From: Panopea generosa
Lineage: Eukaryota; Mollusca; Bivalvia; Adapedonta; Hiatellidae
NCBI GenBank assembly: GCA_029582155.1
Contig: CM055909.1
Span: forward strand, 20,995,262-21,059,261
DNA: 64,000 bases
Direction: 5' to 3'
Positions 1 to 12,391 of this stretch are shown here, one piece after another. The stretch's first letter is position 1. Every line of letters starts with the position of its first letter. A program made the translations under genes and the position numbers. The notes below the pieces were generated by a model. That model did not search any database. It had not been told where the DNA came from and saw only the letters and a program-made list of their open reading frames with translations.

Positions 1-185
1 TGCAAGATTCAGACTGTATTGGATAGATTTGCAAGTTTCGGATTGTATTAGCGTAAAGGTGCAAGTTTCAGACTGTATTAGCGTAGGTGTGCAAGATTCA
101 CACCACTGTATTAACGTAGATGTACAAGTTTCGAGTTGTATTAGGATATGTTTGCAAGTGACAGACTGTATTAGAGTAGATTTTA
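1..185 (+). repeat. 30-bp minisatellite A, cut by window edge
   Basis: About six units of a 30-base repeat, each a variant of gcaagtttcagactgtatta followed by gcgtaggtgt. It is the reverse complement of the large array at 28375-29762. It lies outside the tggcacgtgcaagg motif that I take as the end of the left inverted repeat, so it may belong to a neighbouring element. The open frame through it exists only because the period is a multiple of three. Confidence 0.85.
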
Positions 186-1170
186 TGGCACGTGCAAGGC
201 CCTCTCGTACAGTTTGAAATGTGTACATCTACTTTGTGAATATCTATTCTCATACATTCGAACATTAGCACATCCGCAGTCTGAAATATGTACAAGTTCA
301 ACTACTCTTATCCAGTTGGAAATGTTCACACATACTTTCATACACAGTCGGAAATATGTACTTCTACTCTCATCCAGTAAAAAATGAACACACTCCCACT
401 CACATAGTCGGAACTGTGCACAAACATGACGATGCGTTCATGCAGTCGGTAATACAAATGAAAAATTAAGTAATGCTTAAATTTTAACAACTATTTATTT
501 TTGATTAATCATGTACCTTTTTAAACATTTTCATTCATCTTCCTAATTGAAGTAATTATATAACATAAAGTAATGAGAAAATTAAATAATTAGGCACTTT
601 TGTTTTAAATAATTTAACTTTTAATCAAGTTTAACAATTTTGCTACACTACATTTACATGTACACTATACAAAATACTACTTGACTGATCACTTGGTTAT
701 CATCATTAATTTAACTTCATTTAAAATAATCAAAACATACCAAAGTATTTAGATACGTTGATGAATTTGTAACAAATCTTCAGATTCACAAACGTTTTAC
801 TTAATTCGTGAATATTACATTATGTAATAAAATTAATTTACGTTCGTTACACGTAGTGTTTAAACATATTTTTAAACTTGTAAATAAATTTCAGGTAACA
901 CAGAAGTCGAACAAGAGTCATTTATATTTTCATTCAAGCGTATATTTCTACAGAATAGATATATTTATTATATCAAAATATACACAACACAAAATTAAAA
1001 TAATTATAAATTCACGAATACACAAGACACTAATTTGTTGATGAAACTCTCCAATGTATACTAGACAATAAATGGAAATACTCTATTAAATACTAAGCTG
1101 ATACTGATTCACACCGTTATACGATTTGAATAACACTTGCAAATGCCAGGTTGATATAACATGTTAGATG
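186..1170 (-). repeat. Left inverted repeat (foldback-type end)
   Basis: From the outside inwards: a tggcacgtgcaagg end motif at 186, a few degenerate units of minisatellite B (reverse orientation, 200-455), then a unique AT-rich core (455-1170). The whole is the reverse complement of about 29880-32237. Shared landmarks include gatgcgttcatgca (near 430) against tgcatgaacgcatc (near 30620), and ctccaatgtatactagaca (near 1050) against tgtctagtatacattggag (near 30010). The right copy has a greatly expanded minisatellite B. By eye the core copies are clearly homologous but diverged with small indels. Confidence 0.75.
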
Positions 1171-1409
1171 CTCGATGTGTGTTGATAAATATTGGTCACA
1201 CGATGTTTAAAACATATTTAAAGAAATAAATTGTGTTGCTGCCTTTGCCAACCATTTCAATCCTGTAAATGTCATTTATGAAGTCCGCACCAAATTGGTA
1301 ACGAAATATAAAATGAAATGGTTAGCAATGTGCATTCTCAAAGTAAGCTAAGTAATAATAGATTATTTTAAATTCAAATTAAAAAAAATATATCCGTTCA
1401 GCTATAACC

Positions 1410-1546
1410 AGGGCAGGTCCATTACACATTGAAATAGAGTTAGGAAGATATCAACGAATCCCAATAGATGAGAGAATGTGCAGGAAATGCCGGACTCCAT
1501 GTGTCGAAACCGAAATACACTTCCTGTTTTACTGTGAGTTGAATAA
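1410..1546 (+). mobile_element. LINE fragment, C-terminal zinc-knuckle region
   Basis: Reads RAGPLHIEIELGRYQRIPID..CRKC..CVETEIHFLFYC, the CxxC...HxxxxC tail domain that ends many bivalve non-LTR reverse transcriptase ORFs. It is short, lacks the reverse transcriptase, and lies just inside the left inverted repeat. A truncated, dead insertion. Confidence 0.6.
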
Positions 1547-2083
1547 TGTATAATAATTATCATTTTGACATGCTTCAAATATTAGCAACACTGTGTGCAG
1601 TTAATGCTAAAAAATGTATGACTTGATTTTATACAAATGTTGTTTGATATTCGTCAGTAAATAAGCCTATTTGAGATGAGTACGTTTTATTACATATATT
1701 ATGTTAGATTGTCTATGTTTATATTGCAATCATGTCACGTAAATATATGAAAAATATATGAAAAAATAATAAAAAATCCCTGAGAAAATAACAATAACTG
1801 ACAGTTTTATGATAATATCCAGGTGAGTAAAACTCCTGATGTGATATCTCCTACCTTTCAAGAACTTTATAATTCATTACATGTACCATGTTTTGTTTGT
1901 CTAATCATGCGCCAATAGTTGAATCGCTTGTTCATATATCATAAATATAATCATAGGTATTAGCTCTAGAAATCCTAACACAACAAAACCTGAAAATTAC
2001 GGGTTTTATTAGTTTTAATTCAAACAGTGACCTGAAACGGATAGCATCTCTTTGTCTCAAACTTATCAATAACCACAATTTTT

Positions 2084-2089
2084 TTTATT
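2084..2089 (-). promoter_or_regulatory. Possible poly(A) signal of the transposase/Ulp1 gene
   Basis: AATAAA on the minus strand about 145 bases after the stop codon at 2232-2234. AT-rich DNA yields many chance matches. Confidence 0.3.
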
Positions 2090-2231
2090 AAAAGCGTTTT
2101 AATTTGATACCTTATGGATCTTAAATCCAATACGAATAAGAATGAATATATAACTAATATAGTAAAATAGAATCTCACAAACATAGAACATTATATATGA
2201 CATTTAAACAAAATTTACGCCTTCCATGGTG

Positions 2232-4137
2232 TCAATATTTCCAAATTAAATGTTTTCCAAATACAAAATGCTGATGGTTTAGTTTTACCTCTGGGCTTAT
2301 GAATAAAGAATTTCTCTGGAAATAGTGGCTCCTTGCAAGGACGCAATTTGCAGAAACATGGAAATATTTATTTCCGATAGTACTTTTTTCCTTGTTCTGC
2401 TTGTTATTAAAATAGTTATATATCATTTTATGTTTGATAACAATATTGTGTGGAGATTTTCTACTACTATACTTCTCCCCACATCCGTAACATTTGTTAA
2501 TATAATTATTGAGATATACAACAGTAAATGGCTTAGAACCACTGGATGAACTTGGGGTTGCAAGGATTGTCCTCGGTTCATCAATATTTTCACAAAACGT
2601 AAATTCAAACGTCGAAGAATTCGCAATTGATCTTCGTTCATGGACATCAGCGCACCGTTGGTGGTACCACCAACAACACGTTTCACATTGTATCTGTAAA
2701 TAAGGTATAACTTTACCATTAATATAATACATTCACATATAAAATAACTGTTTATCATAAACAGTCGAAAATTTTGAGTGAAGTTTTTGATTCTGTATTA
2801 AATTTAAAAAGACGGCATTCAGGACTTTAACTTTATGTTCTTCAGCGTCATTTTAAACATGTTTCATGATATCTAGTACATCTTTCTTTTTCCTTTGATA
2901 ATACATTTATTTTAAATTTGACAATAATTCACTCTTTTAGATATGTAGTATGAGTATTAATAGCAAAATGTGACATTTTTCTTGTTTACGTATGTGATAC
3001 GTTTTGACAACAATGCAGCGAACCATATCAATGAAACATGTAACATTGTTACAATGCGTAAATTCATCAACTATCTAATCTGTTGTTACCATTGTGCATG
3101 AATGATCCTGAATTATTAAGTAATCGCTTGTATTTAACTGATATCGTGTGTTTTTAAAACAAATTCCATGTATTCACTGTGAAAAATAAGAAAATATATA
3201 AGTAAATATTAACAATTACTATAGAATAAAATAAAGTAAGATAGTAGTTGTGTAATACATAGTTTTCAAAGTCATTTAGACATACATGTATTTCAATATA
3301 TATCTGGTATATCTTTTAATTTACACATATATTTGACATTTGTTGTTACAGTGTTACAGCGTTTACTAATGAAATGAAGATAAAGATAATGTATGTTCTA
3401 AATGAAATAAAACAAAAAAAAAAAAAAAATATTTGTTTTAAATTGCCTTGAAAGATACAAGGTTTCACTTTCTTTTTATTTTCAATTTTATGCATTTTCA
3501 AGATAATTTGTGTCACTGATGCAGATATTTTGAAGATATAAATTGGAATCTATCCTCTTAAGTGATTTATTTTCGTAAAAAAACATACCTCATAATCCAA
3601 TGTGCCGGTCTTAAATCCGCTCCAGGTCTGAGCGCACACTCTACAATAAAGACTCGGGTCTCCTGAAATAAATACAACATAATATATTGTGATGTACAGT
3701 CAGACTTTTTGTCTTGATCAAATATCATGACAAATTTTGTTAATATCCTTCAGCATTAAAGAAACTAATGCAATATCAGAATATCAGTCCACCAACAACA
3801 CAGACTTAAACCAAGATAAATAAACAATACTCAATGAATTCACCTACAACATAATTTTAAAATGTTTATAATCATTAATACTAAATTTGCTCCAGTGTCA
3901 AGTGTCTCATTATTATACCAAAAATATTTAGTGACTTGAATTCAATACGTTTTAAACTTGTTTCTGAAAACACGTTTTGGCAGAACAGTGGAATTAATAA
4001 AAAGAAAACATTATTTTGTTCTGATAATTACACATACCTGTCGCATTGAGAAGACGCTGACCAATTTCGGAGCGAATATTCACACAGTTCTTCTCGAAAA
4101 GCAGTTCTTTGCTATCCATGCATAATAATTCGGCAAA
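2232..4137 (-). pseudogene. PHD-like finger and Cys/His C-terminal domain (exons 21-23)
   Basis: Exons 4038-4137, 3589-3662 and 2232-2693 join in phases 1 and 0. Exon 22 gives YCRVCAQTW and exon 23 continues IQCETCCWWYHQRC, so the junction assembles a CxxC...CxxC-WYHxxC pattern typical of a PHD finger. A Ser-rich spacer follows, then about 100 residues starting CYGCGEKY with later HVSANC and a basic/hydrophobic end FGKHLIWKY. I do not recognise this last domain; its CxxC and later H/C suggest metal binding. No interruption was seen in these three exons. PHD-like fingers often bind histone tails, so a chromatin role is possible but is inference. Confidence 0.6.
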
Positions 4138-4617
4138 CTATGGAGAAATAAACAACATCGGTTTGATGCCACGGCAGCTATGTTTACATTTAAATGTTTA
4201 AATGTATAAATGTATATAATCCAAATTTAAGATGGCAATCACAGTGTGCAATTTAATTCTACCGAAATACCTTAGATGTGTTTTGGAATTCTAGTGAGAT
4301 TACAGAATACAGATTTGTAACGAACCACTTTCATTTATTATCCTCTCCCATCAGGTGAGTATTTAATCAAGACGTCTCTTCACTATTTCCTGTCATGATT
4401 ATATTAACCAATCATGATAAAAAGATGGCACATAACGTAACGTACTCGTTGTGTTCACGAGTAGCGAAATAGCAATTTAGTTCTTAATTATTTGACCTAT
4501 AATAAACACTTGTTTTTACTTACATAATGAAAACGATATCAAGCAGTGTCTGTATTTATTGTGAAATTCTAGTAGTTACTGTAGTCAGGTAAAATTCTTA
4601 GATAAAACAACACAAAC

Positions 4618-6018
4618 CTTCATTATATAAACTCCACAATTGACAGCATCAGTCTGACGCGTGTGCTCCCGAGTTATTACGCTCCAGTCGTGGACGTTGT
4701 CATCTCGTCTTTCCAGAAACTGAATCCAAGACACCAACAGATCGTCCATGGCTTCCCTCCTTTCTCCCAATGAGTTTAAATAAAGCAAATGCTTTTCTTT
4801 TGTAAAAACAGCAATTAATGTCCAGTGGCATCATCTGTTGTACGGTAAAAACTATACTGTTTTCGACATCATTTGCCACTGTTTACGAATAAAATAATAG
4901 ATGCAAAAATTACGTTTTGATCTTAAAGATTTATGGCTTTTTATCTTTCATCTACCATTTATGTTAAGATGACATATATTTTAATGATAATCTATTGTAT
5001 TTTACCGTCATCCTTTCTCGTAATACAAATACGAGAGACAGTATTTTTCCAGCGATCACATACATTGTCATTAACAAGTTAAACAATCTTCATAAGGCTA
5101 ATAATGTTACAAATATACGCAGTATTATGACATCATAAATGTTTTCGTTGTAGATTCACAATTCAAATCAATTCAAATGTATAAATTATTGAAAGACAAT
5201 TCGAATTAAATACAAATGTATGGTATTTTTTAAAAGCAGTTGCTCATCATATTTTAATGTCATCATAACTTGTTTTTGTTTTATTGCTTATCAATGAAAA
5301 AAAATTCCGGGTTTATAATTTGCGTGTACACTTCAAGTATTGTTTCACTTGATATTCAACCCATTTTATTATAACAAGATTACGACTCATTACTTTCAAT
5401 TTTGGAATGTTAGATAGATATTGTTTGTTCCTTACCGTAGACAGCAATTTCGAACGTCTATCGTATGAGCGGTCAAAAATAGTTCCGACAGTAAACACAT
5501 CCAGCATACCCACATCTGAATAACTATATGTCAACATTGTTATGAAGGCGGTTATCACCTGTTGAAAAGAAATATTGTTGGTATTATATTTTATGCAGTG
5601 ATAACGATTTAAGTAGAATAAAGATTAAGATAGCCTATGTAATTACATTGCACAGACATTTGTGATATTTTAACAACTTCTAAATAAACTACACGCAAAT
5701 GAAAAATTCAGCCATACTACAAAAACTTTATACTCTATTTTAATTGAATAATTAAATTGACATGTTTTCCATGTTCGATAAAATGCAATTATTTTTAACT
5801 AATCTTCCAATGTGTTGCATAGTTTACTACAATTTCTCTAATTATTATACCTCGTCTGAAACTTGGTTTCTATCTTTCAGGGTTTCAAAAGAAGCGCCAT
5901 ATAGCTTATATGGCCCAATGATTGACATAAGCATTGTCGACGTGTGTTTAGCGTTCCAAACGCTATGTATTATGGCGATAAGTGGCGCTGGGCTTTGTGA
6001 TGCTGTTTTTCGAGTCCT
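4618..6018 (-). pseudogene. Ulp1/SENP-type cysteine protease domain (exons 18-20)
   Basis: Exons 5851-6018, 5436-5558 and 4618-4851 all join in phase 0. The N-terminal part SFETLKDRNQVSDE-VITAF is the substrate-binding start of the C48 fold. The catalytic part has PYN, then CHWTL (His), LYLNSLG (where the family has DS) and RQTDAVNCGVYIMK (Gln and Cys). The catalytic Asp is thus Asn here, and a TGA lies between PYNR and CHW, so this copy is very probably inactive. The family cleaves SUMO or related modifiers from proteins. Plant MULEs of the Kaonashi group also carry this domain. Confidence 0.75.
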
Positions 6019-6364
6019 CTGTAATAAACAAATTATGAACGATATCTGATAAAAAGTGTTATTTGAAAGCAGCCGCATTAGTATGAATCAACCAGTATTA
6101 TTAAGTTTTAATCTGTTCATCGCAGATACTATTAAATGCTTTCATTGAATGAGTAATGTGACACTAAAACTCTATATTAAAATAATATACATGTTGAGTC
6201 AAAGAATGGGATTAGTTTTTACGGCCATCACATTATCATTATTTTTCTTCATAATTGATTGATGTAACGCTACTTTAATAAATCACGCTAAGTCATCGTT
6301 TGTCCGTATGTGTCTTTACTTTTTTAATGTAAGGAATGATAATCATTCTCTTTTTTTTCGTTGA

Positions 6365-6620
6365 ATATTTAGCATTATTGGTATACCTCCAAGGGCTAAA
6401 AGATTGCCAGTTAACTGGACTCCTCTTTCCTGGGATCCTACAAGGCTAACTAGTGCTCAAACCACCCATCTCCGCCAGTAGCTGATAACTTTTCCACTTG
6501 AATCAGCGGTGAGATATGAATAACCATGAGACGCAATATCGTATATCAACTATCACAGAGAAGGGCAGTGATTATAACTTATGACCTCTGGATTAATGGT
6601 CCGACGCGTTACCCCCTTAT
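6365..6620 (-). repeat. SINE-like dispersed repeat, copy 1
   Basis: Matches 11460-11700 over most of its length (gggctaa, ggatcct, ccatctccgc, ttttccacttgaatcagc). The tRNA-like head is eroded. It lies in an intron or exon gap of the transposase/Ulp1 gene, so it is a later insertion. Confidence 0.6.
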
Positions 6621-7604
6621 ATTCTAAACTACTGATGTGCTAGATCGTATATCCAATTTATAACGTAGACATATTGTTTGGATTATCGATTGCTGAGCAA
6701 CTTACTGATTTATAAGAAATAAGATGAATGGTCAGTGTATGTTAGGTAACAATTAACAGTTAATTGGTCAATAAATATTCCAAGCATGACTTTTGAATTA
6801 AAAAAATATCCCTCCTATTGCTCTGCCTTCAGAGAGTACAGATAGTTATTGTAAATTAACATTTTCCGTTGTTGGGCAGTTGTTTTACATTTGCCAATGT
6901 TTACATTTTTATTCGCTGTTTTTTTATCCTCCTCCTCATCATCGTTGATCACAATTGTATCTGAAAAAATCACTGGAAATATTAATACTGATTGTATAAT
7001 TTTTTAAATAGTAATAACTAACGATGACAATAAAGACTGTTTAAATAAGACAATACGGTTCTTACAGGTTTATTTTACCTTGTTAACACTATCTATACAA
7101 ATGGTGTACAACTATAACAGTTGTAATTGTTGTTTTCGTTATTTATCTTATATTTAGTGTTAGGACTTATTAATTTCTTTGGTATACTATTTTATATGTC
7201 ATTATGTGTTATAATTCCTATTAAGTGTTCTTTGCCATCGCTCTTTTTTTACCTACCTGTGTTTTCGTCTGCCCATACGAATTGCTGCGATGGTATTTCG
7301 TTCGATTGATCCTGAAAAAAGTTATAATTATGTGTCTTTATAACCCAACTTTTAGAAACATTTATTAAATCATTATTTTCATCCGAACATATTAAGAAAA
7401 AATATGACATTCCAAAGCTAAAAGGTCTATGAATTATTTCGAAGAATAGTCGTTATTTGATGAAAGCTAATATTTGAAACAATATGGCACTATTCAGTCA
7501 TTCGTACTGAAAATTATACAACGATTAAAATACATTTAAACTTAAAATAATGATTGTATCAAAACGAGTTTTAAGCTCACAGACGTCGTAGTAATTACAC
7601 GAAT

Positions 7605-7860
7605 AGATTTTAAACTTGTACTCGTAGTAGCAATACGACTAGAATGTATTTAACGTTTAGTCATAGTATATACCGAATTAACATAAATTATATTAACAAT
7701 AGAGACGTGTTGTCTAGCTAAAAGGAGTCGGACCCAGGAATTGAATGTGATTTATATAGTTTGTAAAAATTTGATTCCTAACATATCTAAAAGCCGATAA
7801 AATGGAACATTTCCATAATAATGTATTTGCACATTTTATCAGTTGAACGCACTATTAAGT
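7605..7860. other. Intron sequence, nothing recognised
   Basis: AT-rich intron between the exons at 7257-7311 and 7929-8060; no repeat or motif was noticed. Confidence 0.5.
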
Positions 7861-7928
7861 TTAACCAACGTCTTTGTAGATTAAACCATAACGAATTTAG
7901 AAAAATATAATTTAATTTATAATTAAAC

Positions 7929-8060
7929 CTTTGTATGGCGTTTCATATGAAGGCACAGTGTTTCCTTTGTGCATTTTTTTTTGCGACAGTTAACACATGT
8001 AAAAATGTCTTCAGTGCGGTATAATTTATTGACATGACTTTCTTGGCATTGTGGTACATT
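7929..8060 (-). pseudogene. C2H2 zinc-finger exon in the linker
   Basis: A 44-codon phase 0-0 exon with FTCVNCRKKKCTKET and then LCLHMKRHTK: Cys-x2-Cys-x12-His-x3-His, the classical spacing. It is preceded by NVPQCQESHVNKLYRT, which adds another Cys/His pair. The acceptor is strong (polypyrimidine tract then CAG); the donor GTTTAA is weak. A single finger suggests DNA or protein contact rather than sequence recognition alone. Confidence 0.55.
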
Positions 8061-10383
8061 CTGAAAAAGGAAGACACAATTAAGTTTGACAACTATTATA
8101 AAATAAAAAAAAATGCACGCAATAAATAAACTAAAAACATTTAGTATGTATAAATAATATATGTTATGGAAACTCCACTCCCATAAGGTTTACTTATTTC
8201 AAGACGTCTACAAACCTAAGGAAAAAACATGATCAAATAGTGTTTAGACGTATATATAAGTTCAGATCGTTCAAATGCTAATTGGGAACTACACGAAGGA
8301 AATTACGTAACTGTAAAAGCATTTACCTTCAATATGTTCTTCCTTCTCGCTTTGAAATAAATATTTGGAAGTGCATCGTCATCCTAAAATGACAATTGTG
8401 TTTATTACTGCCAGGTTTTAATAGAAACAGTTTGTTATTTTGATTGACGGTGTGTCATTGATATACAAGTGAAACAGTATTTAGGACAGCACCAAATATC
8501 ATGAGATGAGTAACCATATTTTCCGTTTCTTGGGTTTACAATCACTATAATGGCCTATTTACCATGTTTCTCATACGACGGTAGAAATCATGTTTAACGT
8601 GAACACTTTCATGTAATCAATGTTTTATACCATAGCTCTTCTGTAGCGATATACGTTTGCGTTAAATATAGAGTGCACTTCACAATATGGTTGTCATTGT
8701 ACTATCCAGTGCTATTTGATGAGACGTCCCCACAATGTTGACTAATATAATATAATTAAATTACAAACTGTACAGTAAACTGTATAACAACATTAATTAA
8801 CGAATATAAAGTTTTAAATGGAAATATTGTATTGTGTTTACTTGTAAATAACATAACATTTTCCGTTACGGCCTTGAAAACGTTGTTTATATGATAAACA
8901 CTTCTTGACTGCCCAGGTATTGTATATGTTCTGGTATCAACCGGAACCGGAGAAAATTAACAAATCAAATTAACATTGAATTTCTCTGCTTAGAACAACA
9001 TCATATTAAATATATCAACTATCAATTATTATAACATATAAGTGGTATTAAGATATATAGTGATTGACTTATAATTATTAGAAACATAGGGTGTTTCAAT
9101 TGAAACATATTCTCATTAGGATCGTTTGTTTTTCGCCACATTTCCTCCAATACGATAAATACATACTGCAATACTATATATAATCCGTAAGTTTTTAATA
9201 ATTTTGAATAGTATGTACCAATTGTAGAAATCAATTAACTGATATCGTATTGAAAACACTTTGAAAAGGAACGTTTATTGTAAATAAAATATATTTAGTT
9301 GTTGTTTACTTACATCCGTTTCTAACTGCCTTTTATTTGGTTCTTCGAAGTAACACGGCATTGATACTGTAGATAAACACTACATGTTAAACATACATTA
9401 TATATTCGTGACATGGGTATAAAACGCACTTAAAATATAGTGGTTGGCAGGTTTTCAACACTCCATGTATGATTTATTACCGACCAATAGTATAAGATAC
9501 AATGAATATGCAACGTTAAAGAATTCACGTATCTGCTTATTTCTTTTGTTTCGAATTTTTTTTAATTTTGTTATAGCTTACAATACATGGGGACAGTAAA
9601 GCACTAAAAACTTCTGTTTAACTTATTTTCTAGTGTTTTAATTCAGGAGAAGTCTTGTGTTATGTTTTATCAAAAGTTATTCCTGGAAGAACAAACAGAT
9701 TATAATTATAACAAAGTGCTCTCCATAAAATAAGTATAACTATTTATATCTTTAACCCTTCATTGAAATTTCCTTATCCGCAACACACATTCGGTACAAG
9801 TTCTTACCTGGGTTTTCTTCATTTCGTTTTGAAGTATTTACACCTGTTTATGCATGCAAATATACATGAACATATTGAAATACAACGGTTGAAAAAAAAA
9901 AACAATGTCAATTTCTAATGCTTATTTCTAGTTCACACATTTGCATTGGATAGAAAAATACCCTTTTGATGTAGTATCATACATCTCTCACTTAGACAAT
10001 GTGTTTTCGTTTTCGGACGAGACAATTAAATGAAAGAAACCCTCAGCGTCTTCTGACATGTTAGTTACATGTACCAATCTATATAAGTTTAATGTTTATA
10101 CTAAAGTATCGTTACGTTGGACTTTTTTGGTCGTCAAAAGATGTTACTACATTAGAACTATGATGGGAAACGGAAATTGTGTCTCAGGAAAGTTTAAAGT
10201 GAGATTTTTAATTAATGTAAACTTACCTCGTGTACAGTAAATCTTGAAGTCAATAGAAACGGTATCTCGGGTAGTTCGTCGTCTGCTGTGTAAATATAAG
10301 AAATTATTCCTTATGATACTAATCAATTATATTCGATAATAGTCAAATGCCGAAATGTATTTTTTCAAGCTGACATTTTCTTG

Positions 10384-10645
10384 TCAACATGGAGTAAGTA
10401 CAGCCCTCTGGTGATATTGAACCGTGTAACCAACTGAGCAAGACACTTTTCCGCATATGCTTTGTACTGGTTCTACCCAGGAAAACTTCGAGTGTGATTT
10501 GCCTAAGTTGTAAGAACTTGTTTCACAATCGAAGAAAAAATAAATAGGTTTAAACCAACTACCAACTGCATTTATAGCTGGGCGGAGCTCAATGGGGACC
10601 AGTTTGCATGCTACTGCTGCCATGATCGTGTTTTGCTGATGCAAC
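10384..10645. repeat. Dispersed repeat, copy 1
   Basis: The segment around ttttccgcatatgctttgta, ggttctacccagga and cttcgagtgtgatt recurs at 16290-16370. Its tail ttgtaagaacttgtttcacaa resembles 57588-57615. An interspersed element of undetermined class, sitting in an intron between exons 11 and 12. Confidence 0.5.
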
Positions 10646-11439
10646 GTCCTGTTGTGTGCCGCATGTCAACATCATAATGCGTGCATTGATTTATCATATA
10701 GATGCATTGCAACACATTAATAGCAAATCAATGTCAAACAAGATGCGAACTATTATCGAGGTTGCGTTGAACATTTATTCTTGGCAATACAAACTAACAT
10801 TTGTATTCATTACAATTGAACATGGTAATTACGATTAATTTCCACCTAAATATACTTACATCAGCCTCACAATGAGATGCAAGTTTATGTGTGTCAGGAG
10901 GAGAACATGGAGAGGGTGGTAAGAATGGAAGCAACGTTGGACCTGAACATAGTAATGAGCCATGTGGTTCAGTATGTTTGGCACATTCTGATTCTAATGT
11001 AAGTTCATCGTCTGGCATCGGGTCCTGAGACGGAAAGTACAAATGTTTAAAATGTTGAGTTTATAAATATTAATATATATTCAAACTGTATGTGATAGCT
11101 GAGCTGATACCGATGTGTTATTTATCTACACATCGGTAACTTTTCACGAACGTTATTAAACCTCATTAAACGTTACTTACTTCTTGTTCGTGTTAAATTA
11201 GGGGAGCATTAAATAGTACATAATTGATAAAGTGTTTCACTTGCTGTCAAGAGTGTATTGTACGAAAATCTTAGATTTAAGAACGTTAGCGTAACGAATA
11301 TCCGACATCTTTATAAATTACCGTTAGTATTTATGCAAGAGTATATACAACGTTTATTGCTGTAATTACGCCGATATCATATCTAACTTAGATGTTGATC
11401 TACTCCCAGGAACACGATTACCACTAAAGACGATTGATT

Positions 11440-11750
11440 GATTGATTGCTTGAATATTAAGCGTCATTTTTATGCCATTGAGGGCTAACTGACGATCAGT
11501 TAACCGAATGACTGTTTCCTTGGATCCTGATAGGTAAACCAGTACTCGAGCAAATCCCATCTCCGCAACTTACTACTTTTCCACTTGAATCAGCAGTGAG
11601 AGACGAATGATAATAAGACACAATGTCGTATATCAATCATCCATCACGGAGACTGTTGCCGGGTGGGGTTTCGAACTCACGACCCCTGGATTGATAGTCA
11701 TATAAGTAACAGACTGAGCTAATCGGGCCCGGCCACTCAAGACGAAGTTG
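11440..11750 (-). repeat. tRNA-derived SINE, near-complete copy
   Basis: On the minus strand it starts with a tRNA-like head: A-box-like tagctcagtctgtta and B-box-like gtcgtgagttcgaaacccc. A body shared with 6365-6620 and 21165-21415 follows, and it ends in short aatc/aatcaatc repeats. The best-preserved copy of the family here. It lies in an intron of the transposase/Ulp1 gene. Confidence 0.75.
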
Positions 11751-12391
11751 AATTGCTATGTAAAATGAGTTTCAATGGCTGAGAAAGTTGGGTAGCATCT
11801 AAAGCAATCAACCCATCTTTACTGTAACGTTTTATAAAAGTGTAACTAATGTCACATATGTATATATTGTAGACTTTTCATCAACATGTAAATATTTAAC
11901 AGTCTATGAATTAATATAAATGTTGAACATTTACTTACATAAGGAACAGATCCCATACTGGAATATGATGGTTATCGCGATTGTAGTGGTGGATTCTCGT
12001 CCGGGGGTGGTTCTGAAACTGGAAACGACCACGGGCTTATAAGAGATTTGACATATTTATTAGTCTCTGTCGGTAGTGCTATGACTTCATCATCTAACAG
12101 CCGAATCTGCAGCATGTATAATGTTTTGTTTAATCAATAATAAAATACAACAGCAAACTGTCATAATTCTTATTCACTGTTAAATTAATATTAATACCGT
12201 TGTGTGTACAGTGTCTTGAGCAGTCATATTTGCTATTTCCAATGTATATGCTTTCAGAGCAACTTGTCTTAAAAGGTCACTTTTGTCCCTTCCCTTCCCT
12301 TGACTGGCTGCTTAAGACAGGTTTGATTGTACGTTATTTTATTTTGTAATGATCTTAATGTAATATAGATAAATATGTGAAACATTGTTAC

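Larger units (their letters stand above)
6827..12106 (-). pseudogene. Acidic linker of the transposase/Ulp1 gene (exons 10-17)
   Basis: Short exons 11939-12106, 10860-11024, 10227-10285, 9314-9366, 8327-8383, 7929-8060, 7257-7311 and 6827-6960 join the transposase to the protease. They encode Asp/Glu/Pro/Ser-rich, probably disordered sequence such as LPTETNKYVKSLISPW, SEPPPDENPP, MPDDELTLESE, DDELPEIPF and NDDEEEDKK. Exons 10-11 and 13-17 agree in phase. Exons 12 and 13 fit their neighbours' phase poorly, so an exon or a base may be missing. A TAA interrupts exon 10. Apart from the C2H2 finger listed separately, no domain is recognisable. Confidence 0.5.
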
